Position numbers and translations under genes: made by a program. A stretch of DNA of 64,000 nt from Latilactobacillus sakei subsp. sakei DSM 20017 = JCM 1157 (lineage in GTDB: Bacteria; Bacillota; Bacilli; Lactobacillales; Lactobacillaceae), in the NCBI RefSeq assembly GCF_002370355.1, contig NZ_AP017929.1:434001-498000 (forward strand), written 5' to 3'. The notes beneath the pieces were generated by a model. The model was not told the origin of the DNA. It made no database searches and worked only from the letters and a program-made list of their open reading frames with translations. Shown in pieces: positions 25,651 through 34,417 of this stretch. The stretch's first letter is position 1, and every line of letters starts with the position of its first letter.

Positions 25651-26059
25651 CTTCTACCATTTCCTTCCGCAATTCATAGAACTTAGTTTTCCCAATGAAT
25701 AAAGCATCGCAAAAGTCAGTCGTTTCGTTTTTACCTGGATTCAATAAACTAAATTCAAACATCTTGAATAAATTGGATTGTTGTAAGTAGTCTAGTCGAA
25801 TTTTACGGACGATTGATTCACTGATATGGCCACTTTCAAAGATGCCATCCCCATTAATTCTCAAATAACTCTCAGGGCTCATCATCGCTAAATCCGCATT
25901 AACCGTCTCAACATATTGACTCAGTTTGAACTTAGATAAGCCCAATAATTTCATCGCACGATTTACTGTTAGATAGTAATCCCCATGATCAGCGACTAAT
26001 TCTAATAAATAATATTGATAACGATAATTCAAATCTAGAAATTCATTATGGATTTCCAC
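25646..26059 (-). pseudogene. Mga-like HTH regulator, truncated by IS30-B
   Basis: About 135 native residues remain before the frame enters the IS30-B end and stops (last codons E-G-stop come from the junction). The sequence has an Mga-type HTH appearance (Y-L-T-V-N-R-A-M-K-L-L-G-L-S-K-F-K-L-S-Q-Y). Such regulators are usually about 480-500 residues with PRD/EIIB-like domains, so most is missing. ATG at 26059 follows AGGAAAATG. Family assignment is moderate. Confidence 0.6.
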
Positions 26060-26080
26060 TCATTTTCCTCCAGATTAGAT

Positions 26081-26899
26081 TTAAGCTCTTTTTTGATAGG
26101 CCATTTGAACCATTAATTGATAAGGATCACTGCCTTCAACAACCCCACTACGGCCGGCCATCTTATGTGGTCCACCAGTAATCCACGTGTGGGCAATCGC
26201 TAATTGATAACGATCGGTTAATTCCTGGATTGGTGTGAGCCCCACTGATTTGATAACAGCAAGTGGTGCCTTGGCCATCGCGTTAATGCCACCATAAACC
26301 ACCCACTGACCGTCTTCTTGTTTAAGCTCATAAAACGGCAAGGCCACTCGTTCACCAATTGCATAAATTGGGCGTTGGAAATGTTGTGCTTGCTCGTAAA
26401 TATCGGCATCTGCCAACCCAGCGTAATTTAAGCTGATATAGCCAGCTTCAATTAATTGTGCGACTAATTGGTCGAGTTGTTGTTGATGCGCACTATCGAC
26501 TTCTAGTTGTGCTGGTAGCAAATCCTTCTCTTCAAATAAGCCGGTTGCTGGCTGGACTTGTGAGATGATTTTAGGCTTAGCTGTTTGTCCAGCTAAGGGA
26601 TGTGGCGCAGTTGGATCGCCACCCAGCGCCTTTTCGACGTATGGTGACACATCGACAACCGCGTTGCGACCACGATAATAGAAATAAAGATTCATCACTG
26701 CAAAATAGAGTAATACTAAAAAAACAATTAGATTAATCACGCCTCGTCCAATTGCTTGTGCTCTAAAGTAGTAGATGCTCTTATATAGTAAGTAAAAATC
26801 ACCGATTAGACAGATGATTGAAAAAATTCGGTTTTTAACCCGATTATTAATGTTTAAGTAGCCAAAATAATGATTAATGATATCCAAAAAAGATAACAT
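26081..26899 (-). CDS. Predicted membrane protein of unknown function
   Basis: A 272-residue protein with an N-terminal membrane region: hydrophobic segments around residues 25-45 and 50-73, with R/K and Y-Y-Y-R-G-R at the cytoplasmic edge. A soluble C-terminal domain of about 190 residues carries G-G-P-H-K-M-A-G-R-S near the end. I do not recognise a characterised family. It starts 35 bp after the Ser/Thr-rich gene on the same strand and may be co-transcribed with it. Confidence 0.72.
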   Translation of the reverse strand: MLSFLDIINHYFGYLNINNRVKNRIFSIICLIGDFYLLYKSIYYFRAQAIGRGVINLIVFLVLLYFAVMNLYFYYRGRNAVVDVSPYVEKALGGDPTAPHPLAGQTAKPKIISQVQPATGLFEEKDLLPAQLEVDSAHQQQLDQLVAQLIEAGYISLNYAGLADADIYEQAQHFQRPIYAIGERVALPFYELKQEDGQWVVYGGINAMAKAPLAVIKSVGLTPIQELTDRYQLAIAHTWITGGPHKMAGRSGVVEGSDPYQLMVQMAYQKRA

Positions 26900-26934
26900 T
26901 GCGCATTCCGCCTTTCAATATTAACAGCAGTTCG

Positions 26935-27411
26935 TTATTGCGTTGCACTACCGCTAGTGGCCTTGGCCACGTTTTGGGATGTCCCTGTTGATGACGCTGC
27001 ACTACTGCTGTTATTAGTTGTTGTTTGAGTATCACTTGTTGTATCGCTTGAATCAGCTGACTCGTCGTTTTGCGTTGTATCAGTCGTCTCGCTTGAGCTG
27101 GTTTCCGTCGTATTATCTGTACTTGATTGTTCTTGATCTGACGGCGTTGATGTTGATTCCGAGCTGCTTGATACTGATTCTTCCGGTTCGCTAGATGATT
27201 GGCTGCTAGTCGTCTCATCGCTTTCTGAACGACTCGCTGATTGACTACTGCTTACACTGCTTTGTGAGCTTTCTGAAACTGAAGTCTTTTGCTCCGTCTT
27301 AATATTAGCGACTGGTTTAACAGTATTAACAACGACGTTCGTTGCGCTCATTGCAATAATTAATGAAATAATCGCTGCTGGGGGCACGATTGGGGGCGTA
27401 TGAAATGCCAT
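26935..27411 (-). CDS. Ser/Thr-rich membrane-anchored protein
   Basis: A 158-residue protein. A hydrophobic N-terminal segment (I-I-S-L-I-I-A-M-S-A-T-N-V-V-V) is followed by about 110 residues of almost pure S, T, E, D, Q and N with no hydrophobic residues, resembling a cell-surface linker or stalk. There is no LPxTG motif. Low complexity prevents family assignment. It lies between the Fur-family gene (19 bp) and the membrane protein gene. Confidence 0.65.
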   Translation of the reverse strand: MAFHTPPIVPPAAIISLIIAMSATNVVVNTVKPVANIKTEQKTSVSESSQSSVSSSQSASRSESDETTSSQSSSEPEESVSSSSESTSTPSDQEQSSTDNTTETSSSETTDTTQNDESADSSDTTSDTQTTTNNSSSAASSTGTSQNVAKATSGSATQ

Positions 27412-27429
27412 AACACTCTTCCTTCCTAT

Positions 27430-27858
27430 CTATTCATTTTCTTGACAGTCTTCACAAAGACCGTATAACTCAAATTGATGTCCTTCAACTTGGCAGTTGG
27501 GGAGTTGATCACTGAAGAAATCCAGTGGACACATCTTCAACTCAATCACCTTGCCACAGTTACGGCAAATAAAGTGATGATGATGACGATGTTCAAAATC
27601 ACACTGATACTTCACATGAGCTTGTTCGCCTTCAGTTTGTTGCTCGACTAAACCGAGCTGCTCAAAGTCTTTAATATTGCGATAAATGGTATCATGACTC
27701 ATCCCTGGGAAAATCGCCCGCATATGATCGTCAATTTGGGTCACTGGGATGTAATGATTTTCGTACTGCGCTAAATAAGTCAACATTTCGCGACGTTGCT
27801 TTGTGATCTTAAATCCGTTTGCTTTTAAAACGGCCAGCGCCGTCGTCATTTCACTCAT
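27430..27858 (-). CDS. Fur-family metalloregulator (Zur/Fur/PerR type)
   Basis: A 142-residue repressor. The winged helix includes K-I-T-K-Q-R-R-E-M-L and H-D-T-I-Y-R-N-I-K-D-F. The metal-binding domain has H-R-H-H-H-H-F-I-C-R-N-C-G-K and a C-terminal C-E-D-C, the four cysteines of the structural zinc site. Which metal or peroxide it senses cannot be told by eye; the H-rich loop favours zinc or iron. It seems to start an operon with the Ser/Thr-rich protein. Confidence 0.88.
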   Translation of the reverse strand: MSEMTTALAVLKANGFKITKQRREMLTYLAQYENHYIPVTQIDDHMRAIFPGMSHDTIYRNIKDFEQLGLVEQQTEGEQAHVKYQCDFEHRHHHHFICRNCGKVIELKMCPLDFFSDQLPNCQVEGHQFELYGLCEDCQENE

Positions 27859-28039
27859 TTTAATCGGTTCCTTTCTTAATACCTGCTATTCAGAATAACT
27901 GATTATAGCATTAATCGTCGTCATTTTAGTTTTAAATGGTTTAATTGCTACACACTATTATTATACGCTCTTATAACGGTCCGTGACGAAAAACAATTTC
28001 CCCTTTTAACAAATTTTAATCAAACTCGAGTAAAAATAG

Positions 28040-28068
28040 TTGCAATTAACCCGGTCAAGCGTTATGAT
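28040..28068 (+). promoter_or_regulatory. Promoter of the small protein gene
   Basis: TTGCAA (28040-28045), a 17-bp spacer and TATGAT (28063-28068) lie 80 bp upstream of the 62-residue protein gene. The rest of 27859-28147 shows no further features to me. Confidence 0.6.
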
Positions 28069-28147
28069 ATTACTCAGATGGTTTTTAGGAAACCGTCTTC
28101 ATTGGCCTTCTACCAGTGTTTTAGTTATTTGAAGGGAGATTTTAATT

Positions 28148-28336
28148 ATGCAATTACAAAACAAAACTAATAATTGGTATCATGTTTCACTTGATACTCA
28201 AACTCAAAAATTTATCGCAACTGCAACGAACAATGAAAAAATCAGTGCAAGTGGTATTACAATTGAACAAGCTGTCCAAAAATTAACATTTAAAGTGAAA
28301 CAACCTAACCGTGCAAACAAGCAACAACTTGCTTAA
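28148..28336 (+). CDS. Small conserved-looking protein of unknown function
   Basis: A 62-residue hydrophilic protein (W-Y-H-V-S-L-D-T-Q-T-Q-K-F near the start, I-T-I-E-Q-A-V-Q-K-L in the middle, basic tail). Support comes from a strong AAGGGAG ribosome site, a consensus-like promoter and a tight terminator directly after the stop. No signal peptide, membrane segment or cysteine. Family not recognised. Confidence 0.7.
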   Translation: MQLQNKTNNWYHVSLDTQTQKFIATATNNEKISASGITIEQAVQKLTFKVKQPNRANKQQLA

Positions 28337-28349
28337 GCACTAATCGTTA

Positions 28350-28398
28350 AAAGGGAAGCCTGACAAAACAACGTTTTGTCGGACTTCCCTTTTTTGTT
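28350..28398. terminator. Bidirectional terminator
   Basis: AAAAGGGAAG and the matching CTTCCCTTTT surround an inner stem GACAAAAC/GTTTTGTC. It serves the small protein gene (+) and the kinase gene (-), whose stop it overlaps. Confidence 0.88.
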
Positions 28399-28957
28399 AT
28401 TGACGTAACTGTTCAATAATTGTCATCAATGTCTTTTGCGTTTCTTGCCAGTCATCATTCACAATAATCTGTGCTTGATCATGTAACGGTCCTGAAACCA
28501 TTAAATCCCGTTTAAATTCCGCACTCGCAAGGCGTTTTTGGATTGCTTCTGGTGAATCATTACGCTTTTCTAAGCGACTAATTAAAGCTGTTGCTTCCGA
28601 GACCGTTAAAAATAAGACGGTCACTTGTTTGCCAAAGGTTTCCAGATAAGTCTGGGCCCCTTTGGTATCAACCACTAAACTGATCAATGGGGACTTCGCC
28701 CAAGCTAGCTCAAGCGCTTCATGTGAAGAACCATAATGATAGCCTGAATAAGTCACTGATTCGATTAAATGCTTCTGTGCAAGCGATGACTCAGTCTCGA
28801 AATAGTAATCCACACTATCGACTTCGTTATGCCGTTTAGGCCGCGTCGTATGGGTTACGACTTGGGGAATCTGATACATTTCGGTTAACCAATGACTAAC
28901 CGTTGTTTTACCACTACCGGTGGCGCCTGTAATCACTAATAACTGTTTTTCTACCAT
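28397..28957 (-). CDS. Guanylate kinase-like P-loop kinase
   Basis: About 186 residues from M-V-E-K-Q. The P-loop is G-A-T-G-S-G-K-T-T; the guanylate kinase signature T-T-R-P-K-R-H-N-E-V-D-S-V-D-Y-Y-F follows, with nucleotide-binding L-E-K-R-N-D-S. It is short and diverged compared with canonical Gmk, so it is probably an accessory paralogue. ATG at 28957 is chosen over the GTG/ATG upstream for AAGTGGGA spacing. It is transcribed alone between two terminators. Confidence 0.82.
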   Translation of the reverse strand: MVEKQLLVITGATGSGKTTVSHWLTEMYQIPQVVTHTTRPKRHNEVDSVDYYFETESSLAQKHLIESVTYSGYHYGSSHEALELAWAKSPLISLVVDTKGAQTYLETFGKQVTVLFLTVSEATALISRLEKRNDSPEAIQKRLASAEFKRDLMVSGPLHDQAQIIVNDDWQETQKTLMTIIEQLRQ

Positions 28958-28985
28958 TTTTATCCCACTTCTCATCTATTTTAAC

Positions 28986-29031
28986 TAAAAAAGTTTGACC
29001 CTTCCTTCTCAGGGAGAGCCAAACTTTTTTC
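28986..29031 (-). terminator. Terminator of the NlpC/P60 hydrolase gene
   Basis: On the minus strand AAAAAAGTTTGGC pairs with a GTTTGACCC-type arm around CTCCCTGAGA and runs into T6, 20 bp after the hydrolase stop. Confidence 0.82.
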
Positions 29032-29052
29032 TGTTTAATATTAATTGCTTAA

Positions 29053-30336
29053 CTAAATCCGACGACCAAAGTCAGGTTTGTAATATTGCATTGACATGGT
29101 TGTTACGCTTTGACCAGGTGCTGGTGCATGAACGTATGAACCGTTACCGATGTAAATCCCAACGTGATGTGCTGAACCAACGCCACCCCAGAAAACAAGG
29201 TCGCCAGGTTGTAATTCTGATAATGACACTTGTGTCCCAAGCGTACTTTGTGCTTGTGATGTCCGTGGCAAGCTGATACCAGCCATCTTAGCTGCATACA
29301 TCACTAAACCAGAACAGTCAAAGCCACCAGGTTGTGCCCCACCCCATGCATATGGTGTACCAATAAATTGTAGTGCGTTTGACACTAATGAGCCTGTGTT
29401 AGCAACTGGTTTTGTTGTTGCTTTTGAGGCTGAGTTATTGTTGTTGCTTGGTGTTTTTGTACCAGCATTATTATTTAATACTGGTTCTGTCTTAGTATTG
29501 TCTGATGATTCGTTCTTAATATCGCTTGATGTTGATTCTGATTTTGTTGCCGTTTTTGGTGCTTCAGTTTTAGCAGCTTTGTCTGCTTCTGCTTGTTTTT
29601 TAGCGGCTTCAACAGCGGCTGCTGTTTGTGAATCCAATTGGCTTTGTAAGTTAGCTAATTGTGTTTTGTGACCTTCAACTTCTGTTTCAAAACGCTTTTG
29701 TTCTTTTTCAGCGTCATCTTTTAAAGTCACCAATTTAGCCTGATCAGCTTCCAATTGTGATTTTGTTTTAACCAAGTCTGCTTTTTTAGTTTCTTGTGTT
29801 GTTTTTAAAGTTGCCAATGTACTTTCTGAATCACTAACAGCTGTCATCGCTTCTTTGCTGGCTTGGTTTAACTTACCAACAACTGACGCACGACTCATCA
29901 TATCTGAGAAGTTATCACTATTGACGATAAAATCAACATAGACGTTCCCTGAGACACTGTTACCCGCTTCTTTTTGAAGTGAAACAGCTTGCTTCTTCAT
30001 CACGCTCTTACGGGCTTGCACTTCAGCTTTAGCTTTTTCAATTGATTGATCAAGTGCAACGATTTGTTGATCAGTTGACTTGATATTTGCTTTAGCATCA
30101 TCAATGGCAATGACCTTGTTAGAAACTTGGCTATTGATTTCTGACACTTTATTTTGAGCATCATTTAATTTCGTTAACAAAGCGGCATTTTCAGTACTAG
30201 TTTTCGTAATGGCAGCCTTTGTATCTGTTACTGAATCGGCACTAACAACACCCACGCTCATCGCAATTGGTGCACTAATTGATAACATCGCTAACGCACT
30301 GACCATTAACTTACCTAATTTTTTCACTTTGTCCAC
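29053..30336 (-). CDS. Secreted peptidoglycan hydrolase, PcsB/NlpC-P60 type
   Basis: A 427-residue exported protein. A signal peptide (to about residue 33, ...V-G-V-V-S-A-D-S) is followed by a long coiled coil (residues ~35-250) typical of PcsB/CwlO-like proteins, a S/T/K/N-rich linker (~255-310) and a C-terminal NlpC/P60 domain. The catalytic cysteine is in G-G-F-D-C-S-G-L, with histidines in H-H-V-G-I-Y and Y-V-H-A-P. It is likely a D,L-endopeptidase in cell separation. In Firmicutes such genes are often WalRK targets; walRK is at 56-59 kb. Confidence 0.92.
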   Translation of the reverse strand: MDKVKKLGKLMVSALAMLSISAPIAMSVGVVSADSVTDTKAAITKTSTENAALLTKLNDAQNKVSEINSQVSNKVIAIDDAKANIKSTDQQIVALDQSIEKAKAEVQARKSVMKKQAVSLQKEAGNSVSGNVYVDFIVNSDNFSDMMSRASVVGKLNQASKEAMTAVSDSESTLATLKTTQETKKADLVKTKSQLEADQAKLVTLKDDAEKEQKRFETEVEGHKTQLANLQSQLDSQTAAAVEAAKKQAEADKAAKTEAPKTATKSESTSSDIKNESSDNTKTEPVLNNNAGTKTPSNNNNSASKATTKPVANTGSLVSNALQFIGTPYAWGGAQPGGFDCSGLVMYAAKMAGISLPRTSQAQSTLGTQVSLSELQPGDLVFWGGVGSAHHVGIYIGNGSYVHAPAPGQSVTTMSMQYYKPDFGRRI

Positions 30337-30438
30337 TCCTGTTTTTAATATAATTAACTACTTAATACCGTCCATATTTCTTATCCGTTTATCAGTGTAT
30401 CATCTGACTGTTACAGGACTGTTACAATTAAATTACTA

Positions 30439-30642
30439 TCACGAGTCGATGTCTGCTATATCAATGTTTTTAATCGCTAACAATTGCTGGATTTGCGACC
30501 ATTGCGCCTGACCAATTAAGACGGCAGTTTCGTCTCCGTTGGCGTCAACGATTTCGTAGGCCAATGGCTTAACATTTACCTCTTTGACAATTTGATTAAA
30601 CATCTTTTTGGCATAGAGCGCCTGAATTTTTTTAGTTTCCAA
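30439..30642 (-). CDS. Small protein of unknown function
   Basis: About 67 residues if started at TTG 30642, which follows GAGGTGG at good spacing; ATG at 30663 would add seven residues but lies upstream of that ribosome site. The protein (I-Q-A-L-Y-A-K-K-M-F-N-Q-I-V-K-E-V-N-V-K, then W-S-Q-I-Q-Q-L-L) has some resemblance to antitoxin-like proteins, but no partner toxin is next to it. It diverges from the thiol peroxidase gene. Confidence 0.5.
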   Translation of the reverse strand: METKKIQALYAKKMFNQIVKEVNVKPLAYEIVDANGDETAVLIGQAQWSQIQQLLAIKNIDIADIDS

Positions 30643-30753
30643 AATAACCACCTCATCATTCATTTTAATTAAGCTTATCATAAGCCTGTTTAATTGTGTT
30701 TCAATCGCTTTCAGCTTAAAATGAAACCATCTTCTAGGAAATGGGGTTTTAAG

Positions 30754-31248
30754 ATGCAAATTACAAGACATGATCAACCACTCGAGACAATTGGGACACC
30801 ACCTAAAGTTGGTGAGCAATTACCCGCTTTTGAATTGGTTGATGCAGATCATCAAACACGCACAACCCAACAATTACTGGGCAAACGAACATTGATTAGC
30901 ATTGTGCCAGATATCAATACACGTGTTTGCAGCATTCAAACAAAACACTTTAATCAAGCAATTGATCAATTTACAGATATCAACTTCTACACCGTTTCAA
31001 CGAATACCGTTGAACAACAACAAGCCTGGTGTGCCGCCGAAGGTGTTCAACTGATGCAACTCCTCTCCGATGAAGCCTTGAGCTTCGGTAAAGCCCTCAA
31101 TTTATACGTTCCTAGCAATAATACGTTGCAACGTTCAATTATGATTGTCGAAGCAGATGGCACAATTAGCTACGAAGAATTAATCGTTGAACAAACTGAC
31201 GAACCAAATCATGCAGCGGCACTCGAATTTTTAAAATCAGCTCACTAA
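30754..31248 (+). CDS. tpx: Thiol peroxidase (Tpx-type peroxiredoxin)
   Basis: A 164-residue peroxiredoxin. The peroxidatic cysteine is in I-V-P-D-I-N-T-R-V-C-S and the resolving cysteine in A-W-C-A-A-E-G. The N-terminal G-T-P-P-K-V-G-E-Q-L-P-A-F is the Tpx hallmark. It reduces hydroperoxides with thioredoxin in the cytoplasm, useful in a catalase-poor lactic acid bacterium. ATG at 30754 is chosen because the family starts here. Confidence 0.9.
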   Translation: MQITRHDQPLETIGTPPKVGEQLPAFELVDADHQTRTTQQLLGKRTLISIVPDINTRVCSIQTKHFNQAIDQFTDINFYTVSTNTVEQQQAWCAAEGVQLMQLLSDEALSFGKALNLYVPSNNTLQRSIMIVEADGTISYEELIVEQTDEPNHAAALEFLKSAH

Positions 31249-31264
31249 TTAAGTGAATCTACTC

Positions 31265-31298
31265 AAAACCACACCAATGTTGGTCGTGGTTTTTTTAT
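31265..31298 (+). terminator. Terminator after tpx
   Basis: AAAACCACACC and GGTCGTGGTTTTTTT form a stem-loop with a T run 17 bp after the tpx stop. Confidence 0.85.
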
Positions 31299-31419
31299 TA
31301 GCCTGATTGTTCAACCCATCACGTGAGCGATGTGATATGATGAACAATATTGCTTTGCCTTGGGGCTTGGCGTATTATACCTATACCAGTTACTTAAATT
31401 TAAACTTGAAGGAGTCGCA

Positions 31420-31902
31420 ATGACGACACTTAGCAACGATCTTTTTCAAACTTTTAATAAAGTCATTCACCATTATCGCCATTATTACGGCATGCAATTT
31501 TCATCGCATCATAAATCTGTCAGTCAAATTCGCATTTTAAAATTACTCCATCAACAAAATGGACAAATGCAAAGTACACTTGCCCAAACATTGGCGATTC
31601 GGCCCTCTTCGTTGACAGAATGCCTCAATAAGCTGGCTGCTAAAGACTATATTCAACGTCAATCCGATGAACACGACAAGCGGGTAACTCACGTTTTTAT
31701 CACCCCTGCCGGTCGCGCGATTATCCAAGAAGCCTTTGATGGCCGCGACGAGTTTACGGAAACCTTATTTAGCAGCCTTTCAAGTGAAGAACAAGCAACG
31801 CTTAATCAGCTGCTTACCAAATTAGAACACACCTTATCAGATACTCAAAATTTCGACTTTATGGCTGAGTTCAAAGAACGTTTACACCATACTAAACTTT
31901 AA
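31420..31902 (+). CDS. MarR-family transcriptional regulator
   Basis: A 160-residue MarR protein with the winged HTH around residues 40-110: L-A-Q-T-L-A-I-R-P-S-S-L-T-E-C-L-N-K-L, and wing D-E-H-D-K-R-V-T-H-V. ATG at 31420 follows GAAGGAG at good spacing. It is followed after 25 bp by a VanZ-like gene on the same strand, probably one transcript. Ligand and targets unknown. Confidence 0.88.
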   Translation: MTTLSNDLFQTFNKVIHHYRHYYGMQFSSHHKSVSQIRILKLLHQQNGQMQSTLAQTLAIRPSSLTECLNKLAAKDYIQRQSDEHDKRVTHVFITPAGRAIIQEAFDGRDEFTETLFSSLSSEEQATLNQLLTKLEHTLSDTQNFDFMAEFKERLHHTKL

Positions 31903-31927
31903 AAAAGCACTATTTTAGGAGGTTCTC

Positions 31928-32524
31928 ATGCGTAAAATATTAGAATATTCTCTGGCGGGGGTTTTATCTTTTCTCTTTAGTAGAGCCTTCATTCATCGCA
32001 TCGTTTTACCCACACTTTGGGGTTATCCCCGCTTAACCCGTGTGATGGCTAGATTTCCTAAGACGACCGTCCTATTAATTCTCTTTTTGACCCTCGCGCT
32101 CTGGTTAGGCTGGATTCAGTGGGACTTAAAGCGCCTTTCACCGATTTACGGATACTTGATTTATAGCGTCTATCTCCTGCTACTCTTCATCGTATTGTTC
32201 ACAAAAGCCAGTGTTTACCATGCTGTCAGCCTGAATCCATTTGATTTTATTAGTCATGATCGCCGTACAATTCTGGAGGCCCTATTAAATGTCATCTACT
32301 TCATCCCACTGGGCGGTCTCTATAGTTTAAAAGCGGATTTCACTGAAACCAACATTATCGCATTGCTTACCATTTTAGGAATTGAAATTCTTCAATACGT
32401 CTTTTACTTAGGGACTTTCGCTATCAGCGATATCATTCTCAACTGGGTAGGTTGTCTAATCGGCTTTACTTTATTCACGATTGGCGCCCGCCATTTCAAA
32501 CAAACGATTAAAACTAACGCATAA
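31928..32524 (+). CDS. VanZ-like family membrane protein
   Basis: A 198-residue integral membrane protein with about five hydrophobic segments. It matches the VanZ-like pattern: an N-F/L-x-P-L-G-type motif (V-I-Y-F-I-P-L-G-G-L) and E-I-L-Q-Y-V-F-Y-L-G-T-F-A-I-S-D-I-I-L-N. VanZ of enterococci lowers teicoplanin sensitivity; relatives are common and mostly uncharacterised. RBS TAGGAGG. Downstream partner of the MarR regulator. Confidence 0.85.
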   Translation: MRKILEYSLAGVLSFLFSRAFIHRIVLPTLWGYPRLTRVMARFPKTTVLLILFLTLALWLGWIQWDLKRLSPIYGYLIYSVYLLLLFIVLFTKASVYHAVSLNPFDFISHDRRTILEALLNVIYFIPLGGLYSLKADFTETNIIALLTILGIEILQYVFYLGTFAISDIILNWVGCLIGFTLFTIGARHFKQTIKTNA

Positions 32525-32525
32525 A

Positions 32526-32571
32526 AAGAGCGCAGGACAAAAGTTATTTTTTGTCTCGCGCTCTTTTTTTA
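32526..32571. terminator. Bidirectional terminator
   Basis: AAAAAGAGCGCAGGACAAAA pairs with the complementary TTTTGTCTCGCGCTCTTTTT between convergent vanZ-like and beta-lactamase-fold genes. Confidence 0.9.
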
Positions 32572-33729
32572 GACTAGTAATTGTTGATAAATTTGCTTAC
32601 TCATCGTGACCAACGATGGTGTTGATTTATATTGGTTGGATAATAAAATAATCCCTGATTCACCATTTTGGGACATCTGAACATGACTTTCAAAGCCTGC
32701 TTCAATACCGTGACTAGTGAAATAATCGCGATAATTATAAACCCCACCTGAATATTGGCCATTATTGGTGTGCCGTAATTGTTGTAAGTACTTCGACTTA
32801 AAGACCTTACCTTGCACAATTGCCTCTTCTACTTGATACAAGCTGCTAGCAGTCGCATAGAGATTTCCCGTCCCAAGTTCCCGTGTATAAATATAGGCCG
32901 GGTCTTCAATTTCTGCACCGTATGCCCCATTTTTTTGGTAGGCATAAGCTGTCGCATGCTGTGGATCCGAAAAGTTTGGCATGAAGTTAAAGGCCTGAAC
33001 CCCCAACGGCGTAATAATCTGTTGTTTCATCAAATCATTGTAGCTTTTATGTGTGGCTTGCTCCAAAATCCCCGCTAACAAGACATAATTGACTGGCGAA
33101 TAGGCATGTTGGCCAATCTTTTTAACCTGCAAATGTTTGATTGCAAATTGGAGACGTTGTGCATCGGTTTGAACAACTTTAGGCGCGCTCGTTTCAAAAA
33201 GCCCTGAACGCATATCCAACATCATTTGTAATGTAATCTGGTTTGCTTTGGGAATTTGTGGATAAAAGCGACTGAGATGATCCGTCAATTTCAACTGACC
33301 ATTTTCAACAGCCTTCATCACGAGTGCCGCAGTAAGTGACTTTTGCACCGAGCCAATTTGATACGTCGTTTTGGGCGTCGTAAATTGTTCGCTATTCGCG
33401 TAACCACGGCCACCTTGATAAATGACATGGTTATGGCGGACGATTAAAATGGTGCCACTGAAATTATTATCTAATAATTCTTGTTTTAAATATGCCTGCT
33501 CTGGCGTCGTTAATTCATTAACCACCCGATCATCAATATCATTTTTATTGACTTTGGCACGCTGAATATCTAACTGCTTTTTGGTTAACTTCAATTGCAT
33601 TTGCGTATTAGCCAATGCTTGCCCCTGTCGAACAAATTGTCTTCTAAAATAAAAGGTCAGACTGACACCTAATACTAAAACACAAATCGTCAAGGCAATA
33701 TTAATTTTCTTTCTCTTCATCCGTTTCAC
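32569..33729 (-). CDS. Membrane-anchored serine hydrolase, class C beta-lactamase fold
   Basis: A 386-residue protein with an N-terminal signal anchor (residues ~8-27) and a short coiled segment. The S-x-x-K motif is G-S-V-Q-K-S-L near residue 130, the tyrosine motif is Y-S-P-V-N-Y (usually YxN) and the third box is S-H-G-I-E-A-G-F. Relatives are D,D-peptidases, esterases or teichoic-acid D-alanyl hydrolases. The start overlaps the end of the phosphoglycerate mutase gene by 29 bp. Confidence 0.85.
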   Translation of the reverse strand: MKRMKRKKINIALTICVLVLGVSLTFYFRRQFVRQGQALANTQMQLKLTKKQLDIQRAKVNKNDIDDRVVNELTTPEQAYLKQELLDNNFSGTILIVRHNHVIYQGGRGYANSEQFTTPKTTYQIGSVQKSLTAALVMKAVENGQLKLTDHLSRFYPQIPKANQITLQMMLDMRSGLFETSAPKVVQTDAQRLQFAIKHLQVKKIGQHAYSPVNYVLLAGILEQATHKSYNDLMKQQIITPLGVQAFNFMPNFSDPQHATAYAYQKNGAYGAEIEDPAYIYTRELGTGNLYATASSLYQVEEAIVQGKVFKSKYLQQLRHTNNGQYSGGVYNYRDYFTSHGIEAGFESHVQMSQNGESGIILLSNQYKSTPSLVTMSKQIYQQLLV

Positions 33730-34408
33730 TACCTAGTGCTAGTCTTCCCTTCTTGAGTACTGTTAAATCTGTGCCAAATTGATAATAGAGCGCTTCGCCG
33801 TTTGCGACTTCCACGCCATCAATGGCCTGATCTGAAATTTGTTCGATAACCTTAATTAAGGCACGCAAAGTCGAGCCATGCGCAACAATTAGCTGATCTT
33901 GCCCAGCAAGTAACCCCGGCACCACTTGATCTTGCCAATAAGGTAATAAACGTTGGGTGGCTTGCGCCAAACTTTCACCGCGTGGTCGACTCTTACGTGG
34001 CACTAAGCGATAGCGACGCGCAGTTGATGACCGAATTAAAAGTGGCGGCACCGCTGTATAACTGCGCCGCCAGCGCGCTACTTGGTGGACACCAAAAACG
34101 GTTCTCGTCGTGTCTTTGTTCAAGCCACGCAAAGCACCGTAGTGTCGTTCATTCAAGCGCCAACTCTTAGTCATTGGTAGCGCCAATTGATCGAGTTCTT
34201 CTAAAACAATGTAACTGGTCAAAATTGCCCGTTTCAATAAAGACGTGTGCACGTGGCTAAATTGAAAGCCAGCGTCTTTTATCTGCCGGCCAACTTGATG
34301 GGCTTGTTGTCGCCCTTTAGCGGTGAGCGCCACGTCCGACCAACCGGTATAGGTCTTCAGTTGATTGGCGACACTTTCGCCGTGTCTAACAATTACTAAA
34401 TTCGCCAT
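33701..34408 (-). CDS. 2,3-bisphosphoglycerate-dependent phosphoglycerate mutase family protein
   Basis: A 235-residue histidine phosphatase-superfamily protein. The phosphorylated histidine is in I-V-R-H-G-E-S, the second in V-A-H-G-S-T-L-R-A, with L-N-E-R-H-Y-G-A-L between. Motifs support GpmA, but the middle region (R-W-R-R-S-Y-T-A-V-P-P) is somewhat diverged, so it may be an accessory paralogue rather than the glycolytic enzyme. It is located between the racemase and the serine hydrolase, 9 bp after the racemase stop. Confidence 0.85.
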   Translation of the reverse strand: MANLVIVRHGESVANQLKTYTGWSDVALTAKGRQQAHQVGRQIKDAGFQFSHVHTSLLKRAILTSYIVLEELDQLALPMTKSWRLNERHYGALRGLNKDTTRTVFGVHQVARWRRSYTAVPPLLIRSSTARRYRLVPRKSRPRGESLAQATQRLLPYWQDQVVPGLLAGQDQLIVAHGSTLRALIKVIEQISDQAIDGVEVANGEALYYQFGTDLTVLKKGRLALGSETDEEKEN

Positions 34409-34417
34409 TTTTCAAAC

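Noticed and set aside
26874-27218. 114-residue frame rich in Q and R overlapping the Ser/Thr-rich gene
   Set aside because: It is the shifted-frame shadow of the TCN-repeat coding sequence; it has no ribosome site.
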